From positions 1-64,000 of the forward strand of contig JADGDG010000010.1 of the NCBI GenBank assembly GCA_016744995.1: DNA of 64,000 nucleotides. Direction: 5' to 3'. The stretch is from Gammaproteobacteria bacterium (GTDB lineage Bacteria > Pseudomonadota > Gammaproteobacteria > GRL18). Shown piece by piece: positions 38,730 to 47,580 of the stretch (position 1 is its first letter; each line of letters opens with the position of its first letter). The position numbers and the translations under genes were made by a program. Below the pieces are notes generated by a model. The model was given only the letters and a program-made list of their open reading frames with translations, made no database searches and was not told where the DNA came from.

Positions 38730-38756
38730 ACAACTTCTGGCTGAAGAAGTTGTTTA
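38729..38756 (+). terminator. Hairpin directly after mlaA
   Basis: A perfect 10-bp inverted repeat (aaacaacttc at 38729-38738, gaagttgttt at 38747-38756) starts at the mlaA stop codon and ends in TTT. It is the first of two hairpins after mlaA. Confidence 0.65.
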
Positions 38757-38787
38757 AAATAATAAGCGTTTATCCTTATTACCTGCT

Positions 38788-38826
38788 AAAATGCCCCGCT
38801 ACGGTCACCGTATCGGGGCATTTTTT
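38788..38826 (+). terminator. Strong intrinsic terminator between mlaA and the CaxA/YrbG gene
   Basis: A GC-rich stem (aaaatgccccg at 38788-38798, cggggcatttt at 38814-38824) followed by a T-run to 38826. The A-rich opposite arm means it could act in both directions. It isolates mlaA from the LPS-transport operon. Confidence 0.9.
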
Positions 38827-38905
38827 CGAATGAGCTTTTCTAATGAACAGTGTTAACAAATAACACCATTTACGAACCACAACGCCTAAGGATCCCTGTT
38901 TAGAA

Positions 38906-39916
38906 ATGGACATGTTATTAAGTAGTATTGCAATTCTAAGTGGTTTTTTACTGCTCATCTGGAGTGCTGATCGATTCGTCATAGGCGCTTCTGGTATCGC
39001 TCTTAATTTTGGTGTATCACCACTGATTATTGGCCTGACTATTGTCGGCTTTGGCACCTCTGCTCCTGAAATGATTGTTTCCGGAGTTGCAGCTTTTGAG
39101 GGAACTCCTAATTTAGCTGTTGGTAATGCTTTAGGATCAAATATAACAAACATTGCTTTGGTTCTTGGCATCACTGCATTGGTAACACCTCTCATGATTG
39201 ATTCTAAGATCCTTAAACGTGAATATCCCATTATGTTTCTGATAATGATACTGGCATGGGGATTACTCTGGGATGGGGAGTTAAGCTCAACCGATGGCTA
39301 TATCTTGATTGCAGGTATGATTGCCCTGATGGTTATGATCACCCTTATAGGAGTCAGTGAGAAAAAACGTGAAAAACAGCACAATATAAAAGATCCTCTG
39401 GATGAAGAATTCAGTGAAGAGATCCCTAAAGATATGTCCACCCCAATGGCTTTTTTATGGCTGTTTATCGGACTGGCTGTTTTACTGATCAGTTCCAGAA
39501 TGCTGATTTGGGGAGCTGTTAACATTGCCCACGCCTTTCATGTCAGTGATTTAGTTATTGGTTTGACAATTGTTGCCATTGGTACCAGTCTGCCTGAATT
39601 GGCAGCCTCTATCACCAGTGCTCTAAAGGGCGAGCATGAAATTGCCATCGGTAATATTATTGGCTCAAATATGTTCAATCTACTGGGAGTGCTTGGCATA
39701 CCCGGGATCATGACCGGCACTTTTTTTGGCTCCACTATCCTGTTAGATCCAGGTGTTCTCAGCCGTGATTATCCTGTTATGATAGGTCTTTCCATCTTGC
39801 TCTTTATTTTTGCTTATGGTTTTAAAGGCAAAGGCAGGCTCAATCGCTTTGAGGGTGGTATTTTATTGGCATGTTATATTGCTTATATGCTGGTTATTTT
39901 TAAGCAGAGTATCTAA
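38906..39916 (+). CDS. yrbG: Calcium/sodium antiporter family protein (YrbG/CaxA)
   Basis: A 336-residue inner-membrane cation exchanger with two homologous halves of five helices. The alpha-repeat ion-binding motifs are clear: GFGTSAPEMIVSG followed by GNALGSNITN in the first half, and AIGTSLPELAASI followed by GNIIGSNMFN in the second. The transported ion is probably Ca2+ with Na+ or H+ exchange. It heads the kdsC-lptCAB run, as in E. coli, although kdsD, which follows yrbG there, is absent here. Confidence 0.93.
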   Translation: MDMLLSSIAILSGFLLLIWSADRFVIGASGIALNFGVSPLIIGLTIVGFGTSAPEMIVSGVAAFEGTPNLAVGNALGSNITNIALVLGITALVTPLMIDSKILKREYPIMFLIMILAWGLLWDGELSSTDGYILIAGMIALMVMITLIGVSEKKREKQHNIKDPLDEEFSEEIPKDMSTPMAFLWLFIGLAVLLISSRMLIWGAVNIAHAFHVSDLVIGLTIVAIGTSLPELAASITSALKGEHEIAIGNIIGSNMFNLLGVLGIPGIMTGTFFGSTILLDPGVLSRDYPVMIGLSILLFIFAYGFKGKGRLNRFEGGILLACYIAYMLVIFKQSI

Positions 39917-39960
39917 CCTGAATTAAGCAGCCTGAGAAATCATTAAGGAAAGCATTTAAT

Positions 39961-40497
39961 ATGCATAAAATAAATACTCAAACAATACTGTCTAAAGCCA
40001 AAAACATAAAATTATTGATCTGTGACGTTGATGGCGTCATGACAGACGGCAGCCTTTTTTTTGGCGACAATGGCCTGGAATACAAAGCATTCCATTCCAG
40101 AGACGGCCTGGGTATCATAATGTTGCAGCGTTCAGGTACTCCTTTAGCCATTATTACTGCACGAACATCTGAAGTCGTAACACACCGAATGAAAAACCTG
40201 AATATTGATTTGGTATTTCAAGGACAACTCGATAAAGTCAAAGCCTTTGAGCAGCTCTGTGAACAGGTTAAATTAAAGCCTGAACAGGTTGCCTACATTG
40301 GCGATGATCTGGTTGACCTGCCCGTCATGAAACAAGTTGGGCTAGCCATTGCAGTTGCCGATGCCCATGAGCGTGTTATACACTTTGCTGATTGGACAAC
40401 TACTCATAAGGGTGGTCATGGTGCGGTACGTGATGCATGCGAGTTATTAATGGAAGCCCAGGGCACACTGGAAGAACAATTTTCTGTTTATCTTTAA
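39961..40497 (+). CDS. kdsC: 3-deoxy-D-manno-octulosonate 8-phosphate phosphatase
   Basis: A HAD-superfamily phosphatase that releases Kdo for LPS synthesis. The nucleophile motif is LLICDVDGVMTDGSLFF, followed by the Thr motif IITARTS, the conserved Lys in DKVKAFEQL and GDDLVDLPVMKQVGLA. At 178 residues it lacks a cap, as KdsC does. It starts 44 bp after yrbG and is followed 12 bp later by lptC. Confidence 0.96.
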   Translation: MHKINTQTILSKAKNIKLLICDVDGVMTDGSLFFGDNGLEYKAFHSRDGLGIIMLQRSGTPLAIITARTSEVVTHRMKNLNIDLVFQGQLDKVKAFEQLCEQVKLKPEQVAYIGDDLVDLPVMKQVGLAIAVADAHERVIHFADWTTTHKGGHGAVRDACELLMEAQGTLEEQFSVYL

Positions 40498-40509
40498 AGA
40501 TAGCAACTT

Positions 40510-41115
40510 ATGGAAAAGAAACTTTTAGCACTGCTTCTAACTCTCCCGGTGATTTCTATCGCTATCACCTGGTATGTTTTTGTAAGTTCATCAACAGAGC
40601 AGTCACAAGTTGTTTTTCCAGAGCAAAATATACAAAAAAAAGTGGCCGATACTTTTTTTAATCATGCCACTATAATTAGTTTTAGCGTTACGGGTGACCC
40701 AAAGAGCAAAATAGTGGGCGATCAAATTTTTCATTACCCGGATGAAGAAGATTCAGAAATTACCAATCCCGAAATTACCATTTTTCGCGATGTGGGTTTA
40801 CCAGTCCATGTTACTGCTGATCACGGCTGGATTAATAAGGAGGGAACTCGAGTCTTTTTAAAAGGTCATACTGTTATCAAACGAGAAGAGTCCAGGGATA
40901 ATAAATTTTCTCAGCTGGAAACACCTGAGTTAACCATCTGGCCTAATAAAGATTTTGCTGAGACAGACAAAGCGGTAAAAATTACCACAACAGCAAGCAT
41001 TGCCACAGGCATTGGAATGAAGGCTTACCTGGATAAAGAGCATTATTATTTACTCAATAATGTGAAAGTTCGACACATTCCAACAAAAGAGCCTGCAACA
41101 AAAACAGGTAATTAA
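40510..41115 (+). CDS. lptC: LPS export protein LptC
   Basis: The bitopic inner-membrane subunit of the Lpt bridge that receives LPS from LptBFG and passes it to LptA. The N-terminal transmembrane helix (LLALLLTLPVISIAITWYVF) is followed by a beta-jellyroll periplasmic domain with the pattern SFSVTGDPKSKIVGDQIFHY. The length of 201 residues is usual. Position between kdsC and lptA confirms the assignment. Confidence 0.93.
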   Translation: MEKKLLALLLTLPVISIAITWYVFVSSSTEQSQVVFPEQNIQKKVADTFFNHATIISFSVTGDPKSKIVGDQIFHYPDEEDSEITNPEITIFRDVGLPVHVTADHGWINKEGTRVFLKGHTVIKREESRDNKFSQLETPELTIWPNKDFAETDKAVKITTTASIATGIGMKAYLDKEHYYLLNNVKVRHIPTKEPATKTGN

Positions 41116-41139
41116 GAAAATTATGGGGAACCAAGACTA

Positions 41140-41703
41140 ATGAAATTTAACAATTTTTCCTGGATGGGAAAAACTTTATCTCATGTTCTGCTATTTTTTA
41201 TACTGCTCAGTTTACCTTTTGCAGTATCGGCTCTTTCTTCCGATCGTGACCAGCCGATTAACCTTGAGGCAGACACTGCTGATATTGATGATCTCAAAGG
41301 CATCAGTATTTATACCGGCAACGTTATTTTAACTCAGGGCAGTATGGTGATTAAATCCAGCAAACTGACTCTTTATAATGATAAAAATAATGAGTTAGAA
41401 AAAGCAATTGCCGTAGGCACTGAGAAAAAATTAGCCACCTTTAAACAACGACCTGAAGGAAAGGATAAGGATTTTCGTGCTCGTGCCAGGACAATGATTT
41501 ACTTTCTCGATAAGGATAAAATACACTTACTGAAAAATGCCTATGTCTGGCAGGCAGGCGACACATTTAGTGGGGACAAAATTATCTATGACACAAAAAA
41601 TGAAACCGTTGTCGCTTCCAGCATTAAAAATAAAAGTGGTCAGCCTGTATCTAATGGCAACCGAGTAAGAGTGACAATCCAACCTAAGAGCAATAATAAA
41701 TAA
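41140..41703 (+). CDS. lptA: LPS transport periplasmic protein LptA
   Basis: The periplasmic bridge component of LPS transport. The 187-residue protein has a cleavable signal peptide (about residues 1-30) and one OstA/LptA jellyroll domain beginning DRDQPINLEADTADIDDLKG and containing the TGNVILTQGSM strand pair. It lies 24 bp after lptC and 3 bp before lptB. Confidence 0.95.
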   Translation: MKFNNFSWMGKTLSHVLLFFILLSLPFAVSALSSDRDQPINLEADTADIDDLKGISIYTGNVILTQGSMVIKSSKLTLYNDKNNELEKAIAVGTEKKLATFKQRPEGKDKDFRARARTMIYFLDKDKIHLLKNAYVWQAGDTFSGDKIIYDTKNETVVASSIKNKSGQPVSNGNRVRVTIQPKSNNK

Positions 41704-41706
41704 AAA

Positions 41707-42444
41707 ATGTCCAGTGATCTATTTGAGCTACGTGCAGAAAACCTAAATAAGACATACAAGTCACGCCAGGTGGTGAGCAATGTCTCCTTTGCCGTCCAAA
41801 AAGGAGAAGTTGTCGGTCTTTTAGGACCTAACGGTGCTGGAAAAACAACCAGCTTTTATATGGTGGTCGGTTTAATCAAGGCTGATAGTGGAATAATAAC
41901 TTGCCGTGGTCAGGAGCTGACTCATTTGCCCATTCATAAAAGAGCAAAGCTTGGTATTGGTTACCTTCCACAGGAAGCTTCTGTATTTAGAAAGCTCAGT
42001 GTAGAAGATAATATCATGGCTATATTACAAACCCGCAAAGAGCTCAACCGAACCGATAGAAAAGACCATCTGGAACAACTGCTCAATGAGTTAAAAATTA
42101 CTCACATTCGAAAATCTGAGGGCATCAGTCTTTCAGGAGGTGAGCGTCGCCGTGTAGAAATTGCCCGCACATTATCAATGGAGCCTGATTTTATTTTGTT
42201 AGATGAACCCTTTGCCGGGGTTGATCCCATATCAGTAAGTGATATCCAGGGTATTATTTCACACCTGACTGAGAAAAATATTGGTGTATTAATCACCGAT
42301 CACAATGTCAGGGAAACATTGAGTGTTTGTCGGCGCGCCTATATTATGAATGAAGGCGAAGTGATAGCCAAAGGCACACCTGAACAGCTTCTAAACAACG
42401 AGAGGGTTCGAAAAGTTTACCTTGGTGATAATTTTAAGATTTAG
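41707..42444 (+). CDS. lptB: LPS export ABC transporter ATP-binding protein LptB
   Basis: The ATPase that powers LPS extraction through LptFG. Walker [15 protein letters not shown]-loop [13 protein letters not shown], signature [16 protein letters not shown], Walker [14 protein letters not shown], switch histidine in ITDHNV. The length of 245 residues is usual. The lptF and lptG permease genes are not in this window. It ends 186 bp before rpoN. Confidence 0.97.
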   Translation: MSSDLFELRAENLNKTYKSRQVVSNVSFAVQKGEVVGLLGPNGAGKTTSFYMVVGLIKADSGIITCRGQELTHLPIHKRAKLGIGYLPQEASVFRKLSVEDNIMAILQTRKELNRTDRKDHLEQLLNELKITHIRKSEGISLSGGERRRVEIARTLSMEPDFILLDEPFAGVDPISVSDIQGIISHLTEKNIGVLITDHNVRETLSVCRRAYIMNEGEVIAKGTPEQLLNNERVRKVYLGDNFKI

Positions 42445-42543
42445 AATTTTTTACAACTTTCTTTATTTTTAACCCTTTGATATATAATAGTAATATTTTT
42501 TTACTTCAAAATAATGTAGTTTTTTGATCCGTATCAACTGCAA

Positions 42544-42559
42544 TGGCACACAATTTGCG
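42544..42559 (+). promoter_or_regulatory. Sigma-54 (-24/-12) promoter upstream of rpoN
   Basis: The sequence TGGCACACAATTTGCG matches the sigma-54 consensus TGGCAC-N5-TTGC at every fixed position, with GG at 42545-42546 and GC at 42557-42558. Transcription would begin near 42570, about 60 bases before the rpoN start. An enhancer-binding site was not identified. Confidence 0.8.
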
Positions 42560-42630
42560 CTACTATTAAATCAAGGAACACTTATTTTCAACGGTATGAG
42601 TTTAATAGACAGGTAGTAGCTATTTAATTT

Positions 42631-44178
42631 ATGAAACAATCGCTTCAACTCCGCTTAGGCCAGCAACTTACAATGACGCCTCAATTGCAACAGGCGATAA
42701 AACTGCTGCAATTATCCAGTCTGGATCTCCAGCAAGAGATACAAGAAGCACTTGATAGTAATGTCATGCTCGAGGTTGATGAAGATCAGTCCAATAGCTC
42801 CTCTGATAATTCACAAAATGATGCATCAAGCTCAGAAAATTCTCAATCTGAGGCAGAAAACCACTCTCAAAGCGACTCCGGTAATACATCAGGTGATGAT
42901 TTCACTAATGAAGCCAATGCGGATAGTGTCGACTTTGAAAACACACAGAATGATATTCCCAGTGAGCTTTCTACTGACTCCAGTTGGGAGGACGTCTATG
43001 ATACAGGCCCTTCTTATACTGCGGGACAAAGCATTACTAATTCCTGGAGTGGCGATGACAGCAATTTATTTGAAAACAATGGAAAAACTGAAGACAGCCT
43101 GAAAGAACATCTTGTCTGGCAAATGGAAATGACACCTTTTAGCGACATCGACCGAGTCATTGCTGAAACCATTATTGACGGCATTGATGACAGCGGTTAC
43201 CTGACCCAGACGATTGAAGACTTACTCCACTCATTTCCTCCTGAAGATGAAATCGAAGCCGATGAAATTGAGGCCGTACTTCATCGAGTCCAAAACTTTG
43301 ATCCACCCGGTGTCGCTGCCCGTGATTTACAGGAAAACCTGCTATTGCAATTAAGGGTACTTGACAGTGAAACTCTATGGCTGAACGAAGCAAAAATTCT
43401 GGTTTCCAGACATTTAAAAATACTCGGCAATCGTGACTTTGCCACTTTAAAACGCCGCATGAAATTAGATGAGACAAAACTGGCTCAAGTCATTGATTTA
43501 ATTAAAAGCCTGAGTCCCCGACCTGGCAGCCATATTTCTGATGACAGACCCCATTATGTGACACCCGATGTTTACGTCAAAAAAATAAAAGGTATCTGGA
43601 CTTGCGAACTAAATCCAGATTCTGCACCTAACATTAAGATAAACGAGAAATATTTAAATCTGGTGAAAGGTGCTAAAAAAGACAAGGATATGAACTCAAT
43701 TAAAGATCACCTGCAGGAAGCTCGCTGGTTTATTAAAAGCCTGCAAAGTCGTAATGACACCTTGTTAAAAGTTTCACGCTGTATTTTAGATTTTCAGAGA
43801 GATTTTTTTGAGTATGGAGAAGAGCACATGCGGGCATTAGTCCTCGCCGATGTTGCCGAAGTAGTTGAGATGCATGAATCAACCATTTCAAGGGTCACTA
43901 CTCAAAAATACATGCATACCCCAAAAGGGATCTTTGAATTAAAATACTTTTTTTCCAGTCATGTAACAACAGCCAGTGGTGGTGAAGCTTCAGCAACAGC
44001 TATTCGCGCCATTATTAAAAAATTTATTGCAGCAGAAAATAGCCGCAAGCCTTTAAGTGACAACAAAATATCAATTATGCTGGCAGAGCAGAATTACAAG
44101 GTGGCTCGACGCACCGTGGCAAAATACCGCGAATCAATGTCGATACCACCCTCTAATGAGAGAAAAAATATTGTCTAG
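42631..44178 (+). CDS. rpoN: RNA polymerase sigma-54 factor
   Basis: The sigma factor for -24/-12 promoters that need an AAA+ activator. The N-terminal activator-interacting region begins LQLRLGQQLTMTPQLQQAIK and is followed by an acidic Ser/Asn/Asp-rich segment (about residues 50-130), the core-binding domain, a helix-turn-helix (LADVAEVVEMHESTISRVT) and the C-terminal RpoN box ARRTVAKYRE. It is in the usual lptB-rpoN-hpf-ptsN setting. A consensus sigma-54 promoter just upstream suggests autoregulation. The ribosome binding site is weak (ACAGGTAG about 18 bases away). Confidence 0.97.
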   Translation: MKQSLQLRLGQQLTMTPQLQQAIKLLQLSSLDLQQEIQEALDSNVMLEVDEDQSNSSSDNSQNDASSSENSQSEAENHSQSDSGNTSGDDFTNEANADSVDFENTQNDIPSELSTDSSWEDVYDTGPSYTAGQSITNSWSGDDSNLFENNGKTEDSLKEHLVWQMEMTPFSDIDRVIAETIIDGIDDSGYLTQTIEDLLHSFPPEDEIEADEIEAVLHRVQNFDPPGVAARDLQENLLLQLRVLDSETLWLNEAKILVSRHLKILGNRDFATLKRRMKLDETKLAQVIDLIKSLSPRPGSHISDDRPHYVTPDVYVKKIKGIWTCELNPDSAPNIKINEKYLNLVKGAKKDKDMNSIKDHLQEARWFIKSLQSRNDTLLKVSRCILDFQRDFFEYGEEHMRALVLADVAEVVEMHESTISRVTTQKYMHTPKGIFELKYFFSSHVTTASGGEASATAIRAIIKKFIAAENSRKPLSDNKISIMLAEQNYKVARRTVAKYRESMSIPPSNERKNIV

Positions 44179-44319
44179 GAATAAAACAGCTCTATTGCTG
44201 CCCCTGACAATAGCTAAGGATAAGTGCCATTTACAATAGCGGCACTAAAAACCGATAAAACTGTTTTATTCATGCTTGTAATATACTGTTTTATCATTTT
44301 TTAACGAGGAGCCAATCTT

Positions 44320-44643
44320 ATGCAAATAGATCTAACCGGACATCATATAGACATCACTGATTCACTACGCGATTATGTTAATCAGAAAATGGAGCGTGTT
44401 GAACGCCATTTTGATATTGTCAATAATAGTCATGTTATTTTAAGTGTCGAAAAACAACGTCAGAAAGCTGAAGCAACGTTGATGGTAAAAGGTAACAAAG
44501 TCTTCGCTGAAGCTGTCGAAGAAGATATGTACACAGCAATTGATAATCTGATTGACAAACTGGACCGTCAGGTGAAAAAGCATAAAGAGAAAATGACTGA
44601 TCACCATCGAGGTGAGGTCAGTCTGAAAACACACGAACTATAA
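44320..44643 (+). CDS. hpf: Ribosome hibernation promoting factor, short form
   Basis: A 107-residue protein of the HPF/YfiA family that binds the 30S decoding region and promotes ribosome dimerisation or silencing in stationary phase. Family blocks are MQIDLTGHHIDITDSLRDYV and VEEDMYTAIDNLIDKLDRQV followed by KKHKEK. An ACGAGGAG Shine-Dalgarno lies directly upstream. It is followed by a strong terminator, so transcripts starting before rpoN may end here. Confidence 0.95.
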   Translation: MQIDLTGHHIDITDSLRDYVNQKMERVERHFDIVNNSHVILSVEKQRQKAEATLMVKGNKVFAEAVEEDMYTAIDNLIDKLDRQVKKHKEKMTDHHRGEVSLKTHEL

Positions 44644-44651
44644 TACCTCTT

Positions 44652-44697
44652 CAGCCCTGGGCCTCATGGAAACAATAAGGCTCAGGGCTGATTTTTT
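44652..44697 (+). terminator. Intrinsic terminator after hpf
   Basis: A 13-bp stem (cagccctgggcct at 44652-44664, aggctcagggctg at 44678-44690, one G-T position) followed by six T residues. It separates rpoN-hpf from ptsN and the downstream PTS genes. Confidence 0.93.
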
Positions 44698-44752
44698 GGA
44701 TATGTATTATTGTCTATAATTAATCATCTAATAACTAAATAACTTAACCAAC

Positions 44753-45202
44753 ATGAAATTGCGCAATCTTATCAAAATTGATCAGATTCACCTGAACAAC
44801 AATGCCAGCAGCAAAAAAAAAGCACTCGAGGCAATCAGCCAGATAATTACTGATAATTATCCTGAGTACAATATTAACCGTGTTTTTGAAACTCTGGTTG
44901 AACGTGAACGACTTGGCAGTACCGGTATAGGACATGGTGTAGCCCTACCCCATGGTCGACTGTCTGAATGTACTGATACCATCGGTATTTTTATCAGCCT
45001 GAAAAATGGTATCGATTATGACGCTATTGATAGAGAACCAGTCAAACTGCTTTTTGCCCTTTTAATCCCTGAGCATTCTACCGAAGAACATTTACAAATA
45101 TTAGCAAAATTGGCTGAATTTTTTCGTGCTAGTGGTAATCGTCAAATGCTAGAGAATGCCACTTCTCCTGAAACTGTTTACAATTTAATTATAAACATTT
45201 AA
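44753..45202 (+). CDS. ptsN: PTS IIA-like nitrogen regulatory protein PtsN (EIIA-Ntr)
   Basis: The terminal phosphocarrier of the nitrogen PTS, which regulates potassium uptake and other processes rather than sugar transport. The 149-residue EIIA domain has the phosphorylatable histidine in TGIGHGVALPHGRL. It follows a strong terminator and so probably has its own promoter. A TATAAT sequence lies near 44715. It is the first of ptsN-hprK-rapZ. Confidence 0.95.
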   Translation: MKLRNLIKIDQIHLNNNASSKKKALEAISQIITDNYPEYNINRVFETLVERERLGSTGIGHGVALPHGRLSECTDTIGIFISLKNGIDYDAIDREPVKLLFALLIPEHSTEEHLQILAKLAEFFRASGNRQMLENATSPETVYNLIINI

Positions 45203-45221
45203 CCCGTCTGGAGCTTAGCTA

Positions 45222-45773
45222 ATGACAATGCTCCAACTCCCCTCTCATGGTGTGCTGCTTAAGCTACATAATATAGGAATTTATTTGATTGGTGATAGCG
45301 GGATTGGTAAATCTGAAATCGCCTTACAATTAATTCATCAGGGCGCCTGCCTTATTTGTGATGATGCCCCAAATTTCATAGTCAATAAAAATCCTGAACA
45401 AATAACAGGGCATTGCCCAAAAGATTTTTATGGTCTGCTGCACATACATGATTTGGGAATTATTAATATTATGGAAATTTTCAGCTCAGATCCACCAGAA
45501 AGAGAAATTTTTAAACCCAGTCAGACCATCCATTTTATTATTGAACTGGTTGCTGCCGACAGGCTCTCAGTCATCAAAAAACAAAATCCGCAACAGCTCC
45601 TGAGCCCTGTTCACCAATACTGGCAATACCATAACCAGACAATTCCAGGAATACGTATGCATTTGTACCCTGGCAGAAACATCCCCATAATGATCAAAAC
45701 TGCAGTAATGCAATTTTCTGCTCTTTCTCATAAAACTTCTTCTAATCACTATCACCTCTCAGCAGAGCAATAA
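45222..45773 (+). CDS. hprK: Short HPr kinase/phosphorylase homologue
   Basis: A 183-residue protein covering only the C-terminal catalytic domain of HPr kinase/phosphorylase. Walker A is GDSGIGKSE, followed by LICDDAPNF, matching the ADD motif region. Usual HprK proteins are about 310 residues with an N-terminal domain. Short forms are known in alphaproteobacteria. The HprK signature around LExRGLGI reads LHIHDLGI here, so its Glu, Arg and Gly are replaced, and phosphorylase or kinase activity is uncertain. It lies between ptsN and rapZ, 20 bp and 4 bp from its neighbours. Confidence 0.82.
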   Translation: MTMLQLPSHGVLLKLHNIGIYLIGDSGIGKSEIALQLIHQGACLICDDAPNFIVNKNPEQITGHCPKDFYGLLHIHDLGIINIMEIFSSDPPEREIFKPSQTIHFIIELVAADRLSVIKKQNPQQLLSPVHQYWQYHNQTIPGIRMHLYPGRNIPIMIKTAVMQFSALSHKTSSNHYHLSAEQ

Positions 45774-45777
45774 AATA

Positions 45778-46632
45778 ATGAAATTACAAATCGTCAGTGG
45801 CTTATCAGGTTCAGGAAAAACCATTGCTCTGCAGGTACTGGAAGATTTAGATTATTATTGCATTGATAATCTGCCTCTGGAGCTTTTACCTGAACTGGTT
45901 GATAAGAGTCTTAAAGATCGGCTTTATCTTGATAAAGTCGCTATTGGCATTGATGCCCGGACACTGGGCAGTGATTTTTTAGATTTTTCAAATATCATAC
46001 AAAAAATAAAAAATAACGGCATAGACTGTAATGTTTTATTTCTGGATGCCCAAAATGACATACTGCTTAAACGCTTTAGTGAAACCCGAAGAAAACACCC
46101 TCTCACCAATGAACAAACCTCATTGGAAGAGGCAATCAAGCGTGAGCGTCTGGTTCTTGAAGTAATTTGCAATGAATCCAACCAGCAGATTAATACTACC
46201 CAAACCAATGTCCACCAACTACGAGATAAAATAAAACACCTGCTCATCCTTAACAATCAACCTGTTATGGCACTACAGTTTTTATCCTTTGGATTTAAAC
46301 ATGGCCTGCCAGGTGATATGGACATGATGTTTGATATGCGTTGTCTGCCAAACCCTCACTGGGAAATAGAACTCCGCCCACTCACAGGAAAAGATCAGGC
46401 TGTTGCCGATTTTTTAAATCAACATGACAGCTTCAATAAAATGTTTGAAGACATAAAACAATATGTTGAGCAATGGTTACCCTGTTTTGAAGACAACAAC
46501 CGTAATTATTTAACCATTGCCATAGGCTGCACTGGCGGACAACATCGCTCAGTCTATATGGTTGAAAAACTGACTCAATATTTTAAACAACAACGAGACT
46601 CTGTTATTTCACGCCATAAAGAACTCAATTGA
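45778..46632 (+). CDS. rapZ: RNase adapter protein RapZ (YvcJ family)
   Basis: A 284-residue P-loop protein. Walker A is SGLSGSGKTIALQVLED, followed by YYCIDNLP, and the C-terminal domain contains SFGFKHGLPGDMDMMFDMRC and the conserved GCTGGQHRSVYMVE. In E. coli RapZ binds glucosamine-6-phosphate and guides RNase E to the sRNA GlmZ. In the rpoN-ptsN cluster it is a standard member. It begins 4 bp after the HprK homologue. Confidence 0.95.
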   Translation: MKLQIVSGLSGSGKTIALQVLEDLDYYCIDNLPLELLPELVDKSLKDRLYLDKVAIGIDARTLGSDFLDFSNIIQKIKNNGIDCNVLFLDAQNDILLKRFSETRRKHPLTNEQTSLEEAIKRERLVLEVICNESNQQINTTQTNVHQLRDKIKHLLILNNQPVMALQFLSFGFKHGLPGDMDMMFDMRCLPNPHWEIELRPLTGKDQAVADFLNQHDSFNKMFEDIKQYVEQWLPCFEDNNRNYLTIAIGCTGGQHRSVYMVEKLTQYFKQQRDSVISRHKELN

Positions 46633-46746
46633 CTCTGAGTAACTATTTTAAAAAATGGATAATATATCCCATTTGTCCTCTATTAAAGCAAGGTATTTCA
46701 GCATATAATCTACGCATCTATTAATTTATTTTAAGGGCATGATGGC

Positions 46747-47160
46747 ATGGCTGTCACACTGCTACTCATTACTCATGACAACATTGGCAGTAGCCTTTTG
46801 AGTACTGCAACAAACATGATGGGTACTCCACCTCTTGTTTGCATCAATTTAAAAATTACATCACAAATGGATATTGACCAAGGCTATGCTGAAGCGAATA
46901 AACTGTGTGAAGCACTTGATGAGACTGACGATCTTCTGATTGCCACTGATATTTACGGTTCAACACCCAGTAATATTGCCACCCGATTAACAGAAAATAA
47001 ATCCAGCTCACATCGGCTAATCATTACTGGAATAAACTTGCCTATGCTGGTTCGAATTATGAATTACGCTCATCTGAACTTGTCTGAACTGGCCCAAAAA
47101 GCTTGTTCTACGGCCAGTGACAGTATCTTTATCGTCGATAAAAAGCATATCTGTGATTAA
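46747..47160 (+). CDS. PTS mannose-type EIIA domain protein
   Basis: A 137-residue single EIIA-Man domain. The phosphorylatable histidine lies in LLLITHDNIGSSL, and the core LLIATDIYGSTPSNIATRL is typical. No EIIB, EIIC or EIID genes follow, so it is likely a regulatory phosphocarrier rather than part of a sugar permease, as in the rpoN clusters of many beta- and gammaproteobacteria. An AAGGGC motif lies about nine bases before the ATG. It overlaps the start of the HPr gene. Confidence 0.92.
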   Translation: MAVTLLLITHDNIGSSLLSTATNMMGTPPLVCINLKITSQMDIDQGYAEANKLCEALDETDDLLIATDIYGSTPSNIATRLTENKSSSHRLIITGINLPMLVRIMNYAHLNLSELAQKACSTASDSIFIVDKKHICD

Positions 47161-47419
47161 CAAAACACTTACCATAACCAACAAACTGGGCTTACATGCC
47201 CGGGCAGCAGCTAAACTGGTAACTCTGGCCACTAGTTTTAGTTCTGCTATTGAGCTTAAAACAAAATGTAAAACAGCCAATTGCAAGAGCATTATGAGTG
47301 TTATGATGCTGGCAGCCTCCAAAGGAACAGAAGTAACCTTAACCCTCAATGGTGATGATGAAAAAGAAGCCGTTGCTGCTTTGGAAGTATTAATCAACCG
47401 AAAATTTGACGAAGAATAA
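47153..47419 (+). CDS. Phosphocarrier protein HPr/NPr
   Basis: An 88-residue HPr with the phosphorylatable histidine in NKLGLHARAAAKL and the regulatory-serine helix region CKSIMSVMMLAASKG. I place the start at GTG 47153, which overlaps the last 8 bases of the EIIA gene (GTGATTAA) and gives the standard N-terminus INKTLTITNKLGLHAR. An ATG at 47117 would add twelve unlikely residues. Conservation of the serine region fits the presence of an HprK homologue nearby. EI (PtsP/PtsI) is not in the window. Confidence 0.92.
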   Translation: MINKTLTITNKLGLHARAAAKLVTLATSFSSAIELKTKCKTANCKSIMSVMMLAASKGTEVTLTLNGDDEKEAVAALEVLINRKFDEE

Positions 47420-47580
47420 AAACTTATTAGCAAATTCACCTTTTTATAGCTTTATTTAAGCACATCATCAAACATTCATTTCCAATATGTTAGACTTAGC
47501 CCCTATAGTACACACTGATATAAAAATGCCGGGCAGTTATTTAGTTTTCCTGGTTCAGCCAATATTATGCTTATTGAAAA

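Noticed and set aside
38779-39231. A 150-codon minus-strand frame opposite yrbG
   Set aside because: It overlaps the terminator and the conserved antiporter gene and has no recognisable product.
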